NCBI RefSeq assembly: GCF_000377565.1
Contig: NZ_KB898372.1
Location: forward strand, 53,192 to 117,191
Length of the DNA stretch: 64,000 bases
Origin: Rhizobium sp. 2MFCol3.1
Lineage (GTDB): Bacteria; Pseudomonadota; Alphaproteobacteria; Rhizobiales; Rhizobiaceae
Reading direction: 5' to 3'
The notes under the pieces are model-generated. The model searched no databases. It was not told where the DNA came from and saw only the letters and a list, made by a program, of their open reading frames with translations. Shown here in pieces: positions 36,196 to 44,608 of this stretch (position 1 is the first letter of the stretch; each line of letters begins with the position of its first letter). The position numbers and the translations under genes are program-made.

Positions 36196-36425
36196 TCGCC
36201 AGCTGCCTCTCGCCGTTCCATCCCTTGCAGCGAACGCACGCCGCTACGCCAAGACCCTCAACATCGAGGCCGAGCACGGCGCCAAGTGGCTGACGATCGG
36301 GTTTGACGTCGACGGCCCCGGCGTTCCCCAACATAACCGTGAGGAGGCTTCCAAGCCGCTCTTGCGCCTCGATCAGGCTTGCAATCTCGATGCGTCGGCG
36401 ACGGGTCAGAGAGATGCCCTAGCGC
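36196..36425 (+). pseudogene. Sensor histidine kinase remnant (ATPase domain)
   Basis: One frame encodes the C-terminal ATPase part of an EnvZ-like kinase: ANARRYAKTLNIEAEHGAKW (N box), LTIGFDVDGPGVPQ (the D-x-G-P-G box), then REEASKPLLRL and NLDASATG where GTGLGL is expected. The rest of the kinase before and after is missing, and substitutions have worn the motifs. It is a short relic about 100 bp upstream of the VIT-type transporter gene. Confidence 0.7.
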
Positions 36426-36473
36426 AAGAAAGCAGCGGTGCGCCTGGACTTGTTGCCGCTAGCGCTATAAATT

Positions 36474-36490
36474 ATTAGAATACTTCTAAT
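36474..36490. promoter_or_regulatory. Irr-type iron control element (ICE) palindrome
   Basis: ATTAGAATACTTCTAAT is a perfect 17-base inverted repeat (TTAGAA-TAC-TTCTAA core). It matches the rhizobial iron control element TTAGAA-N3-TTCTAA bound by the regulator Irr. TATAAA at 36466-36471 overlaps its left side, and the ATG of a VIT/CCC1 transporter lies 24 bases downstream. Irr normally represses iron export or storage genes when iron is low. Binding is inferred. Confidence 0.7.
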
Positions 36491-36513
36491 CTATGTAAGC
36501 GGCACGGTGGGCG

Positions 36514-37206
36514 ATGCACGGGCATATAGAACGGCATGCGATCGAAAGGATTGGCTGGCTGAGGGCGGCCGTCCTTGGCGCGAATGACGGGATCATCTCG
36601 ACAGCCAGCCTCATGGTCGGCGTCGCATCAGCATCGACCTCAACGTCTGAGGTACTTGTTGCGGGGTTTGCCTCGCTCGCCGCAGGTGCCATGGCGATGG
36701 CAGCAGGAGAATTTGTCTCAGTAAGCTCGCAAGCTGACACCGAGGCTGCAGACCTCACCCGCGAACGACGGGAGCTCGAAACACAGTCGGAGCGCGAGCT
36801 TATCGAACTTGCCAAAATTTATGAAGCCCGTGGCGTCTCGAAAGAATTGGCACTTGAAGTCGCCAAGAAGCTGATGGCCCATGACGCGCTAGCCGCTCAC
36901 GCACGAGATGAACTCGGCATCAACGACACGTCTACAGCACAGCCTGTTCAAGCTGCCCTGACATCTGCTCTCACATTCTCGGCCGGCGCTATCGTGCCTG
37001 TGCTGACGGCACTTTTGGCGCCGCCGGATGCGATGCAGGTCGCCATCCCGATCGTTTCCCTGCTGTTTCTCGCCGGGCTTGGTGCCGTAAGTGCCAAGGT
37101 GGGGGGCGCCGGCATTGTCAAACCGACAATCCGGGTAGCGTTCTGGGGAGCGTTGGCTATGGTGACCACAGGCCTTGTCGGCGCGCTGATCGGCAAGGCA
37201 ATCTGA
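36514..37206 (+). CDS. VIT1/CCC1 family iron/manganese transporter
   Basis: This 230-residue inner-membrane protein of the VIT1/CCC1 family begins with the conserved LRAAVLGANDGIISTASLMVG near residue 17. It has FASLAAGAMAMAAGEFVSVSSQ near 50, a charged central domain (about 75-125) and three C-terminal helices. Unlike rhizobial MbfA it has no ferritin domain. Family members move ferrous iron or manganese out of the cytosol. An Irr-type palindrome just before the start suggests iron-responsive control. A 6-bp stem hairpin (CCACGC/GCGTGG, 37209-37225) follows the stop. Confidence 0.9.
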   Translation: MHGHIERHAIERIGWLRAAVLGANDGIISTASLMVGVASASTSTSEVLVAGFASLAAGAMAMAAGEFVSVSSQADTEAADLTRERRELETQSERELIELAKIYEARGVSKELALEVAKKLMAHDALAAHARDELGINDTSTAQPVQAALTSALTFSAGAIVPVLTALLAPPDAMQVAIPIVSLLFLAGLGAVSAKVGGAGIVKPTIRVAFWGALAMVTTGLVGALIGKAI

Positions 37207-37309
37207 CCCCACGCACGTCGCGTGGCGGCCTGCCAAGAGATTCTCATAATAAAGAGTTTGTCGAGGCTGATTGTCACCCTGGAGACCAGCTGTCTCCGGG
37301 TACATCGGC

Positions 37310-37601
37310 GCTGGTCGGCGCAGCCAAAGCCGCGACACCGTTCTTATGTGTAAGGTGATGGCCCAGGCACTATGTTGGTCATCACAAGAAGAAGATCGCC
37401 TTCATCTTCTCGGCGATGCGCCATTTTACCGATGAATTACGAGGCGCCGTCTACAAAGTCCGACACACAAAGATCAACGACCTTGATAAGGCTGGCTCCT
37501 CCAGCGGCGAGGTCGAGCCCGTGCTGCGACCTGGCCGAGAATGGGCGATGACAGCCGTCCTGAGATCCGGCGCCAAGCTGCCGACATCTTCGCGGACCTA
37601 A
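37310..37601 (+). pseudogene. Cryptochrome/photolyase (PhrB/CryB-like) N-terminal remnant
   Basis: Two frames give the N-terminal region of the FeS-containing bacterial photolyases. One reads SRDTVLMCKVMAQA at about 37330. The other, after a frame change at 37370, reads YVGHHKKKIAFIFSAMRHFT, then DELRGAVYKVRHTKINDLDK and SSSGEVEPVL. These match the start of PhrB-type proteins of about 510 residues; everything beyond about residue 110 is gone. It cannot repair DNA. Confidence 0.7.
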
Positions 37602-37662
37602 GATAGTCGCTACCGCGCTGAAATGCTGCGTCGGAGCACAAACGGACAAAAGGCCCGAACCC

Positions 37663-38979
37663 TCAAGACTGGAAGGCCATTGCGAAAATAGACCCAGTTG
37701 CCGACGTCGACCGTTGCAGTTCACCGCGGTGGATCTCAGCGATGCGCGCGATTATCTTCAACCCGATCCCCAGACTGTCGGCCTTCGGCTTCGCCTCAGA
37801 CCGGCCAACAGCGGCCGGCCGGCAATCTTGAACTTCAATAAGATTAGGTCCGACCCGGACGATGATATGGGACTGATCCGGCGTGTGGCGGACGGCGTTT
37901 TCGACCAGATTGCGGATGGCGTCGCGCAGCAGCGCGGGAATTCCCTGGACCACTGCCGTTTCGCCGGCGGTGATCAACTCAACGGAATGCTGATTCTCGT
38001 AAACCCACGGTGCGACTTGCTCGACGGCAGATGCTGAAAGAGCAACGAGATCGACAGTTTCAAACGCGCCGTGATCGAAGCTTTCAAGGCGGGCAAGCGT
38101 CGTCAACTGGGACACGAAACGCACGAGATCATCGAGGTCTGCTTCCACCATACGCGCGCGCGGATGATCGATATGGCCAAGCTCCAGCTTCATGGCAGCG
38201 AGTGGCGTGCGGATTTCATGCGCAATTCCTGATGTTAGCGTCTTCTGCGACCTCATAAGCTCCGCAACCCGATCGAAAGCCCGGTTCACGGCAACAGCAA
38301 GATGAGCGACCTCGCGCGGCATTTCGTCGAATTTTACATGCGAGCGAGCGTCCATAGGGTCGATCTGGTCAGCTGCGTCGGCGGCAGCCCGCACCGGCCT
38401 GAGTGCCTGGCGGACCGAAAGCAACGTGGCGCCAAGCACGAGTACCAGCAAGATGCTCATCGGTACGATGAGGTGTTCGATAATTTCGTTCCACAAGACA
38501 TGGGTCACAACCTCCTGCGGGTCGCCCAAAGTTGCCACATCAATCAGAAACCGTTCGTCGCCGATGACGAATGCCCGCCCACCAACCAATGTAAGCGGCT
38601 TGCCAGACTTCAGCGACCGGAGCCAGAAATCCGGCCTGTCGATGTCTTTGGGAAGAAACCGGTCCTCGCAGGCCGCATCGCAGGACTCAAACACGAGAGT
38701 GCCGTCGGCCGCACGAATCCGTGCGAGGTATCCGTCGCCGTCCTGACGATAGCGATCCCTCATCGTGTCTGGAAGTTCGTAGCGAACATCTCCATTAACA
38801 ACGGAAATGCCCTCAGAGAGCCGCTGGGTCTCCTGCTCTACGTAGAGCCGAGATAGCTCACCGACATTCCAATAGTAATCGGAGGTGACGACCGCAAGCT
38901 GCACGAGCATGGCGAGAACAGCAAAGAACGCGATGCGTTTGGTCAAGATGGCACCGAGCGTCGGACGGTTGCGGCTCAA
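37663..38979 (-). CDS. Sensor histidine kinase
   Basis: This 438-residue kinase is partner of the response regulator just upstream. It has a membrane helix at about 14-34, a periplasmic domain of 130 residues with two cysteines (ESCDAACED), a second helix at about 170-190 and a HAMP linker. The HisKA box is TSGIAHEIRTPLAAMKLELG near 255, and the ATPase domain has RNLVENAVRHT near 365. The expected D-x-G-x-G box reads EVQDCRPAAVG and the last glycine box LGIGLKII, so nucleotide binding may be altered. The start is TTG, overlapping the regulator stop (TTGA). Confidence 0.87.
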   Translation of the reverse strand: MSRNRPTLGAILTKRIAFFAVLAMLVQLAVVTSDYYWNVGELSRLYVEQETQRLSEGISVVNGDVRYELPDTMRDRYRQDGDGYLARIRAADGTLVFESCDAACEDRFLPKDIDRPDFWLRSLKSGKPLTLVGGRAFVIGDERFLIDVATLGDPQEVVTHVLWNEIIEHLIVPMSILLVLVLGATLLSVRQALRPVRAAADAADQIDPMDARSHVKFDEMPREVAHLAVAVNRAFDRVAELMRSQKTLTSGIAHEIRTPLAAMKLELGHIDHPRARMVEADLDDLVRFVSQLTTLARLESFDHGAFETVDLVALSASAVEQVAPWVYENQHSVELITAGETAVVQGIPALLRDAIRNLVENAVRHTPDQSHIIVRVGPNLIEVQDCRPAAVGRSEAKPKADSLGIGLKIIARIAEIHRGELQRSTSATGSIFAMAFQS

Positions 38980-39653
38980 TCGAGCAACTCGCGAATCATG
39001 TATCCGACGCCCCTGATGGTTTCAATTGCCGTCCCCGACGGATGACCATCCAATTTCTTGCGAAGCCGCGAGACGGCAAGCTCGACGGCATTGGTGCTTC
39101 TTTCATCCCCGAACTCCGAAAAGGCATGCTCGATCTTGGCTTTCGCAACGACCTTGCCGCCATTGCGCATCAAAAGCTCGAGTAGCCCCTTTTCCGAGGG
39201 AGCGAGGCCAATTTCGGTGTCCGCACACATAACGCGACGCGATGCAACATCCATCTGGAGAGAGCCGTATTCAAGGACAGGCATCAAGGTTGCCGGCGCC
39301 CGACGCATGAGGGCGCGAATTCGGGCGATCAGTTCTCCATTGTGAAACGGCTTAGTTAGATAATCGTCGGCGCCCGCATCGAGCCCGACGATACGCTCGT
39401 CGACCGCGCCCCGCGCTGTCAGGACAAGCACCGGTGTTTGCACCTTTGCGTCACGCAAAGATTTCAGGACATCTATGCCATCCTCATCCGGCAGACCAAG
39501 ATCAAGGAGGACCAGGTCATAATCCTGGTCTTCTAGAGCCGACCGGCCAAGTTCAGCCGTTGCAAACGCATCGATCTTCCAGCCAATATCCCTTACGGTT
39601 TCGCTGATAAGCTCGCGGAGTCGGGTACTATCCTCGATCAGCAGGATCCTCAT
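38976..39653 (-). CDS. OmpR-family response regulator
   Basis: This 225-residue regulator has a receiver domain with LLIEDSTRLREL at the start, the phospho-acceptor in VLLDLGLPDEDG near residue 51, VLTARGAVDER and YLTKPFHNGEL. A winged-helix DNA-binding domain follows (AVELAVSRLRKKLDG, TIRGVGYMI). The ATG at 39653 overlaps the cytochrome b stop as ATGA, and its own stop overlaps the kinase start. It resembles QseB/PmrA-type regulators. Targets are probably its own operon (PepSY-cytochrome b), but I saw no clear repeat site. Confidence 0.92.
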   Translation of the reverse strand: MRILLIEDSTRLRELISETVRDIGWKIDAFATAELGRSALEDQDYDLVLLDLGLPDEDGIDVLKSLRDAKVQTPVLVLTARGAVDERIVGLDAGADDYLTKPFHNGELIARIRALMRRAPATLMPVLEYGSLQMDVASRRVMCADTEIGLAPSEKGLLELLMRNGGKVVAKAKIEHAFSEFGDERSTNAVELAVSRLRKKLDGHPSGTAIETIRGVGYMIRELLD

Positions 39654-40216
39654 GCCTTCTTTCGACCTGTTACCATGGACCACACCAGATTTTCCCGATG
39701 TCTGTAGCTCTCGACGATGGCGGCGCCTGCGTGAATGAACACCAGTACCATAATACTGTTGGCGATGGTTCCATGCAATTGCTCGAGCCACTTTTCGCCC
39801 CAAAAGGCGTCGAGCGTCGTCATCCAACCGGTCAGCGCCGTGGCGGCGAGTAACCCGATCAGCACCAGCATCATGATGGAAGCAAGCGGGTTATGGCCGA
39901 TATAGCGGCTCTCGTTGCGCGTCACTATTCCGAAGAGCTGCCTTTTGACTTTGGTAGGCGTAGGCAGGAAATCGCTAAATCGCGCATGCTTCGTGCCGAC
40001 AAATCCCCATATAAGCCGAACGATGATTGCCCCGGCAACCACATATCCCGTCACGCGATGCCAGTATTTACCCTCTTCCAGAATGAAGAGGTTGAGCGTG
40101 CAAGCGGCGACGATCGTCCAATGGGAAATGCGAACGATCGGGTCCCAGACCTTGATCGTTCGCGGCGCTATGTTGGAGGGCGATCCGCCCTCCGCACTGG
40201 AGCCAATCTTTGTCAT
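39650..40216 (-). CDS. b-type cytochrome (cytochrome b561-like) membrane protein
   Basis: This 188-residue integral membrane protein of the di-haem cytochrome b561/Ni-Fe hydrogenase cytochrome b group starts with the signature VWDPIVRISHWTIVAAC (haem-ligating His near residue 32). Further histidines lie in YWHRVTGYVVAG near 52, QLHGTIANSIM near 145 and VFIHAGAAI near 160. Four membrane helices are visible. It would pass electrons across or within the inner membrane. It is coupled to the two-component genes downstream and lies three bases after the PepSY gene. Confidence 0.88.
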   Translation of the reverse strand: MTKIGSSAEGGSPSNIAPRTIKVWDPIVRISHWTIVAACTLNLFILEEGKYWHRVTGYVVAGAIIVRLIWGFVGTKHARFSDFLPTPTKVKRQLFGIVTRNESRYIGHNPLASIMMLVLIGLLAATALTGWMTTLDAFWGEKWLEQLHGTIANSIMVLVFIHAGAAIVESYRHRENLVWSMVTGRKKA

Positions 40217-40219
40217 GGA

Positions 40220-40486
40220 TCAGTCACCCTTCTGGACGATGTCGCCGGAAACCGGATTGAAATAGACCTCGGCGCGCTCACCGTTCTTGTCTTTACCGTA
40301 GATCTCATAGCAGTTGCCGGTAATCTCGAAGGTCTTGACCTTGTAGCCAAGCGTATCAATCTTCGCCTTCATGGCTGCCTCAGACATCCACTTGGACTTT
40401 GGTTCCGTTGTGCAGCTGGGGCTGGCGAACGCCAGAGCCGGCGTTGCGGAAGCGATTGCGAGAGCGGCGATAAGTTTCAGCGTCAT
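40220..40486 (-). CDS. Exported PepSY domain protein
   Basis: This 88-residue protein has a signal peptide (MTLKLIAALAIASATPALAFA) followed by one PepSY-like domain: MSEAAMKAKIDTLGYKVKTF, YEIYGKDKNGERAEVYFNPV and a SGDIV end. Two cysteines (SCTTE, GNCYE) could form a disulphide. It is the first gene of a four-gene unit with cytochrome b, response regulator and kinase. GAGGA lies seven bases before the ATG. It may serve as a periplasmic ligand or regulator for the cytochrome or the kinase (inference). Confidence 0.85.
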   Translation of the reverse strand: MTLKLIAALAIASATPALAFASPSCTTEPKSKWMSEAAMKAKIDTLGYKVKTFEITGNCYEIYGKDKNGERAEVYFNPVSGDIVQKGD

Positions 40487-40809
40487 GACTTTAATCCTCT
40501 AGGATGCCCGCTTTGGGCGACGAGCTCATGAATAAGAGCGACAACCTGTCCATTTGCTGTCAACCGGGTCATGAACTCGGGACCCGCGGATTAAAACAGC
40601 GCGCAGAAAAGCGGTGTCGGATATCGGCGATCCGACTAAGCTGATCGTTCGGCCGCGAACCCGTCTAAGTAGGAGACGCCTAGCTTTTGCCTCCGAGCGC
40701 GGCTCCGGCAGCGCGAACACCTAGATTCGTGACGGCAGGATTTGAGGCTTGCAAAGTACTAGCCTTTTGACGCAACTCGAATGCCTCACCACAGTTGGCA
40801 ACCTTTAGA
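40487..40809. other. Intergenic region, nothing recognised
   Basis: This is 323 bp that must contain the promoter of the PepSY operon on the minus strand. No clear box was seen and no small gene is supported. Confidence 0.35.
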
Positions 40810-41499
40810 TCAAATCTTCGCGGAACCGAAGCTACTCGCATCGACATTGATCATGAGAGCTACCGCCAGTGCGGCGATGGTGGCGATCACGAACGTCCCG
40901 GTGAAAATAGCCGCCGCTTTGATGGGCCTGATGTGCAAATCCTGAACAAACCAGTGAATCTGTGCCTGTGCGTACCAAAGCAAAGCCAAAACGACAGTCA
41001 CCGCGCCCGCCAACACGCCCTGCGCTCGCGGCATGCTGATCAAGTCAATTCCAAGTACGAGGATGAGGGCAAACGGTGCAGCCACATAGCATTGGCTAAA
41101 AAACGGCGGCCGAAGCGTATCTCTGGTAATCCGGACCTTCTTCCATCGAAGCAGCGTGACGGCCATCGAAAGCGGGTAGACGCCAAAGATCACCCCTCTT
41201 GCGATCAGAAGGTTCGATCCGGAGCCGAGCTGCCTAGCAGCCTCGGTGGGATCAAAGACTGATGGGAGCAATCCGGACAGGCCCTGGGAGAGCAAAAGCG
41301 TAATCAGCAGGAACAGTGGAGGGCTCAGTGTGTCTTCGTATTGGTCTTCCAGCCTGTCGGCGAGCTCGGTATCGGCGTAACGCATCATGTTGAGTGGCCT
41401 CGAGACCGAGCGCCACAGGGTGATCGGATAAAACAGCAACCAGGAAACCAGCTCATAGAGCAGCTCTTCGAGCGACTTCAGCAATTTCATGAAGTCCAA
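40810..41499 (-). CDS. Hypothetical multi-pass membrane protein
   Basis: This 229-residue protein has a charged N-terminus (LLKSLEELLYELVSWLLFYP) and four or five hydrophobic helices (LFLLITLLLSQGLSGLLP, GVIFGVYPLSMAVTLL, VAAPFALILVLGIDLI, VLAGAVTVVLALLWYAQ, GTFVIATIAALAVALMI). The layout resembles Yip1-like or uncharacterised permease proteins; I do not recognise a specific family. A TTG at 41499 has AAGGGG at good spacing, while the ATG at 41490 is a conventional alternative. It stands alone. Function unknown. Confidence 0.72.
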   Translation of the reverse strand: MDFMKLLKSLEELLYELVSWLLFYPITLWRSVSRPLNMMRYADTELADRLEDQYEDTLSPPLFLLITLLLSQGLSGLLPSVFDPTEAARQLGSGSNLLIARGVIFGVYPLSMAVTLLRWKKVRITRDTLRPPFFSQCYVAAPFALILVLGIDLISMPRAQGVLAGAVTVVLALLWYAQAQIHWFVQDLHIRPIKAAAIFTGTFVIATIAALAVALMINVDASSFGSAKI

Positions 41500-41797
41500 T
41501 TTTTCGCCCCTTCGATTTCTACCGACAGCGCTTTTCTTATCAGCGAGAGGTCACAACGTCACGTCGCAGCCCTCTCGCGTCCGGCTCATCTCGAAAATGA
41601 TGCCTAATATATCGGGTCATGAAGCCATGCATGTCTCTCACCGAGATCTCCGCGAAGCTCTTGGTTCACAAGTCTCCGCCGACGTCGACAAGAAACAACA
41701 AACGGGTTTGTTCGCGTGGTAAATTAGGATCCTTATCTCTCCTAAAACCGTTAAGTCGGTGTGGATCAAGTATTTTATCTGACCGACCAAGTCGTAT

Positions 41798-41822
41798 GGA
41801 ACCGCACGACGGACATGGCGTT
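41798..41822 (+). promoter_or_regulatory. EcfG-type (general stress sigma) promoter
   Basis: GGAAC at 41798-41802 and CGTT at 41819-41822 are separated by 16 bases. This matches exactly the alphaproteobacterial EcfG consensus GGAAC-N16/17-CGTT. It lies 38 bp before the catalase start. Confidence 0.78.
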
Positions 41823-41860
41823 ATAGAGTTTAGGCGCAACACGAACTTTCGAGGGCCATC

Positions 41861-43426
41861 ATGACCGACAATAAGTCCGCCTCCCGCACGACGACCGATG
41901 CAGGCATCCCTGTGCAAAGTGACGAGCATTCTCTGACGATAGGGCCAAATGGTCCTATTGTACTAAACGATCACTATTTGATCGAGCAAATGGCGAATTT
42001 CAATCGCGAGCGTATTCCTGAACGCCAACCCCATGCCAAAGGCAGCGGGGCGTTCGGCCATTTCGAAGTGACGAATGACGTTACCAAATTTACGAAAGCG
42101 AAATTCCTTCAGCCAGGTGTGAGGGTGGAGACGGCTGTTCGCTTTTCCACTGTCGCCGGAGAGCGCGGTAGCCCGGACACCTGGCGAGATCCTCGCGGTT
42201 TCTCGGTAAAGTTTTACACGGAAGACGGTAATTTCGACATGGTAGGCAACAACACGCCTATTTTCTTCATTCGTGACCCGATGAAGTTCCAGCATTTCAT
42301 CCGCAGCCAAAAGCGGCGGGCAGACAATGGACTGCGCGATCATGATATGCAGTGGGACTTCTGGACCCTCAGTCCTGAAAGTGCCCATCAGGTCACCTAC
42401 CTGATGGGCGACCGTGGGGTACCGAAAAACTGGCGCGAGATGAATGGCTATGGAAGCCATACCTATATGCTCATCAACGAAGCGGGCGAAAAGTATTGGG
42501 TAAAATGGCACTTTCACACCGATCTGGGCGATGGCAACGCTCACCTAACCCAGGATCAGGCTGACAATATGGCAGGGCAGGACGGCGACTATCATCGACG
42601 CGATTTGTTCAATCACATTGCCAACGGCGAATTCCCGAGCTGGACACTAAAGTTTCAATTGATGCCGTTCGATGAAGCCAAGACGTACAGAATTAATCCA
42701 TTCGACCTTACCAAGACATGGCCGCACCGTGACTACCCCCTCATGGAGGTCGGCAAGCTTACGCTCACTACGAATCCCATGGACTGGGACACCCAGATTG
42801 AACAATTGGCATTCGAACCCAATAATATGGTGCCGGGCATCGGCCTTAGCCCCGACAAAATGCTTCTCGCTCGCGGCTTCTCATATGCTGACGCACATCG
42901 TGCCCGCCTCGGCGTGAACTATAAACAGATCCCCGTTAACCAGGCCAAAGCAGCCGAGGTGCATTCCTATTCGCGAGCAGGACAAGGCCGCACGGTCAAT
43001 GCGCTTGATCCGGTATACGCTCCCAACTCCTATGGAGGTCCCGCCGCCCAGCCGCAGACAGGCGGCGAAGCGACATGGCTGGCCGACGGCGAGATGGTCC
43101 GCGCGGCCTACACCTTGCGAGAAGGCGATGACGATTGGAGCCAGGCTGGCGCGCTGGTGCGCGAAGTGATGGACGACGCACAACGCGATCGCTTTGTCCA
43201 AAATGTTTCGGGTCACCTCGCCGACGGCGTCAGCGAGCCAATCTTGGTCCGCGCATTCGAGTATTGGCGCAATGTCGACAAAGACATTGGGGACAGGATC
43301 GAAAAGGCAACCCGTGATATCGTCGGCGGCGCCTCGCAATGTCCGGGAATGGCAAGCGCTCAATCAATTTCTGGATATCAAGGCATCCCCGCGACGTCGT
43401 CACTTGGAAAAAGCGAAAAGAAATAG
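41861..43426 (+). CDS. Haem catalase
   Basis: This 521-residue monofunctional catalase has the distal histidine in RQPHAKGSGAFGHFEVT (H58), the distal asparagine in FDMVGNNTPIFFIRDP near 131 and the proximal haem tyrosine in ARGFSYADAHRARLG near 345. It breaks hydrogen peroxide into water and oxygen in the cytosol. The length fits the small-subunit class. The ATG is preceded by GAGGG and, 38 bp further up, by an EcfG-type promoter. It is therefore probably part of the general stress regulon along with the catalase-like gene at 47737. Confidence 0.93.
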   Translation: MTDNKSASRTTTDAGIPVQSDEHSLTIGPNGPIVLNDHYLIEQMANFNRERIPERQPHAKGSGAFGHFEVTNDVTKFTKAKFLQPGVRVETAVRFSTVAGERGSPDTWRDPRGFSVKFYTEDGNFDMVGNNTPIFFIRDPMKFQHFIRSQKRRADNGLRDHDMQWDFWTLSPESAHQVTYLMGDRGVPKNWREMNGYGSHTYMLINEAGEKYWVKWHFHTDLGDGNAHLTQDQADNMAGQDGDYHRRDLFNHIANGEFPSWTLKFQLMPFDEAKTYRINPFDLTKTWPHRDYPLMEVGKLTLTTNPMDWDTQIEQLAFEPNNMVPGIGLSPDKMLLARGFSYADAHRARLGVNYKQIPVNQAKAAEVHSYSRAGQGRTVNALDPVYAPNSYGGPAAQPQTGGEATWLADGEMVRAAYTLREGDDDWSQAGALVREVMDDAQRDRFVQNVSGHLADGVSEPILVRAFEYWRNVDKDIGDRIEKATRDIVGGASQCPGMASAQSISGYQGIPATSSLGKSEKK

Positions 43427-43601
43427 ACGCCGGCCCGCAAACTGCATGATCATCTCCCTAAGTTTAGCGTGACGTGATCTCTACTGTTAACGCCTCCCTG
43501 CTTAAAATGTGGGGAGGCGGTGTGTGCACGATACACTTCAAATTTGCCTCCGCACAACCTGCCGTCTGTTCAGTTCGGGCTTGAGGAACGCATTGGCTCA
43601 A

Positions 43602-43895
43602 ATGAGTGAGGTCTATCGCAAAACACCGGAGGATCGATACTTCGTCATCAAGGGAACACGCTGTCGGTGTAGTCATCCTGCGATCGACGAAATCAAACAC
43701 TAGACACTCGTCAAAGATTTGATGTCAGCACTCCGCGGGGGGCGGGCACGCATCAGCAAATCCTCCTGAATGGCGAAAATAGAGTAGGTGGACGCCGGGA
43801 ACGTTCACTGCGTGAGCGTGGACCGGTCAGATGGACCGATGGCGCTCAGGATTTCAATCGCCATCCAGCAAAAAACGCGCAGTATGGCGTCATTT
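43602..43895 (+). pseudogene. Remnant of a small conserved rhizobial protein
   Basis: One frame starts MSEVYRKTPEDRYFVIKGTR then CRCSHPAIDE and stops at 43701. The following sequence carries TLVKDLMSALRGGRARI and, after frame changes, ERGPVRWTDGAQDFNRHPAK near 43813. These are the start, middle and end of a protein of about 100 residues that is frequent in rhizobia (pattern RYFVV-GRLWR ... LVKDLM ... GERGPVWWTDG). Its function is unknown, and this copy is dead. Confidence 0.6.
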
Positions 43896-43964
43896 GCACG
43901 GCAAGGCGCTGATTGATGCGGCAAGCACTGACTTGCCGAAACCTGCTTTTTGGAGGGAAAGTTG

Positions 43965-44384
43965 GAATAAGCCGCCAGCTGTATGATTCTGCCGCATCGT
44001 CACCGGTAGCTTCAACGCCCAGCCGCGATAAAGATCGCAATTTATCGGCTATAGCGATAACCATCCGGATGAAGACCGATGTATTCGTCCTATAGGATCT
44101 GCAGCGTCACATGCTTGCGCTTCGGCTCGCGGTGGACCTGCGCCCAATCTGGTTCCGGCGCGAGACGGTGCCTATCTTCGTCCTAGCCCCCTGTAGAGCG
44201 ACGCTTCCAGGACTGCGCCGCTGACGTCGTCACCAAGAGGCCACGACAGGCGAGCAACCGCTTCACGCCGTAGCGTCTCGCGCACCGTCGACGGCGCAGT
44301 CGCGACCCGCACCGCAATCGACTTGTGCCCAAGTCCTTGCTCAAACCGATATCTCAGTATCTCGCGGACACGCCGCATCTCCAC
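43965..44384 (-). pseudogene. IS21 family transposase (IstA) remnant
   Basis: Starting at 44384 the frame reads MEMRRVREILRYRFEQGLGH, then KSIAVRVATAPSTVRETLRR and LSWPLGDDV, the N-terminal helix-turn-helix region of IS21 IstA proteins. It stops near 44172, but neighbouring frames continue with PEPDWAQVHREPKRKHVTLQ, DEYIGLHPDGYRYSR and CDLYRGWALKLPVTMRQNHT. In-frame stops and at least two frameshifts are present, and the catalytic DDE core and IstB are missing. It is an immobile relic. Confidence 0.8.
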
Positions 44385-44608
44385 TCTCTACGCAGGCATT
44401 GCGTTACTTTCTTCTCGATCTCAAGGCAAGAAACTTCACACCTGCAGACCAACCTTGAAAGATGCTTCAAAAGGGGGCGACATTGGAATCGTGGGGCGGA
44501 TTGCTTGGAATGTGCAGCGAACGCCGGCCAGCGAGAAGACCGCCGTTACGGCGGCCGCAGCTATTGCTAATAGAACCGTATCTCAAGTCGCGCGGCTCCT
44601 GTCGTCCG

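Noticed and set aside
39654..39827. Longer N-terminus of the response regulator
   Set aside because: It runs inside the cytochrome b gene; the ATGA overlap at 39653 and the MRILLIED start are decisive.
43491..43519. CGCCTCCC/GGGAGGCG hairpin after the catalase as a terminator
   Set aside because: The 8-bp stem is real, but the loop is 13 bases and no T run follows, so I did not call it.
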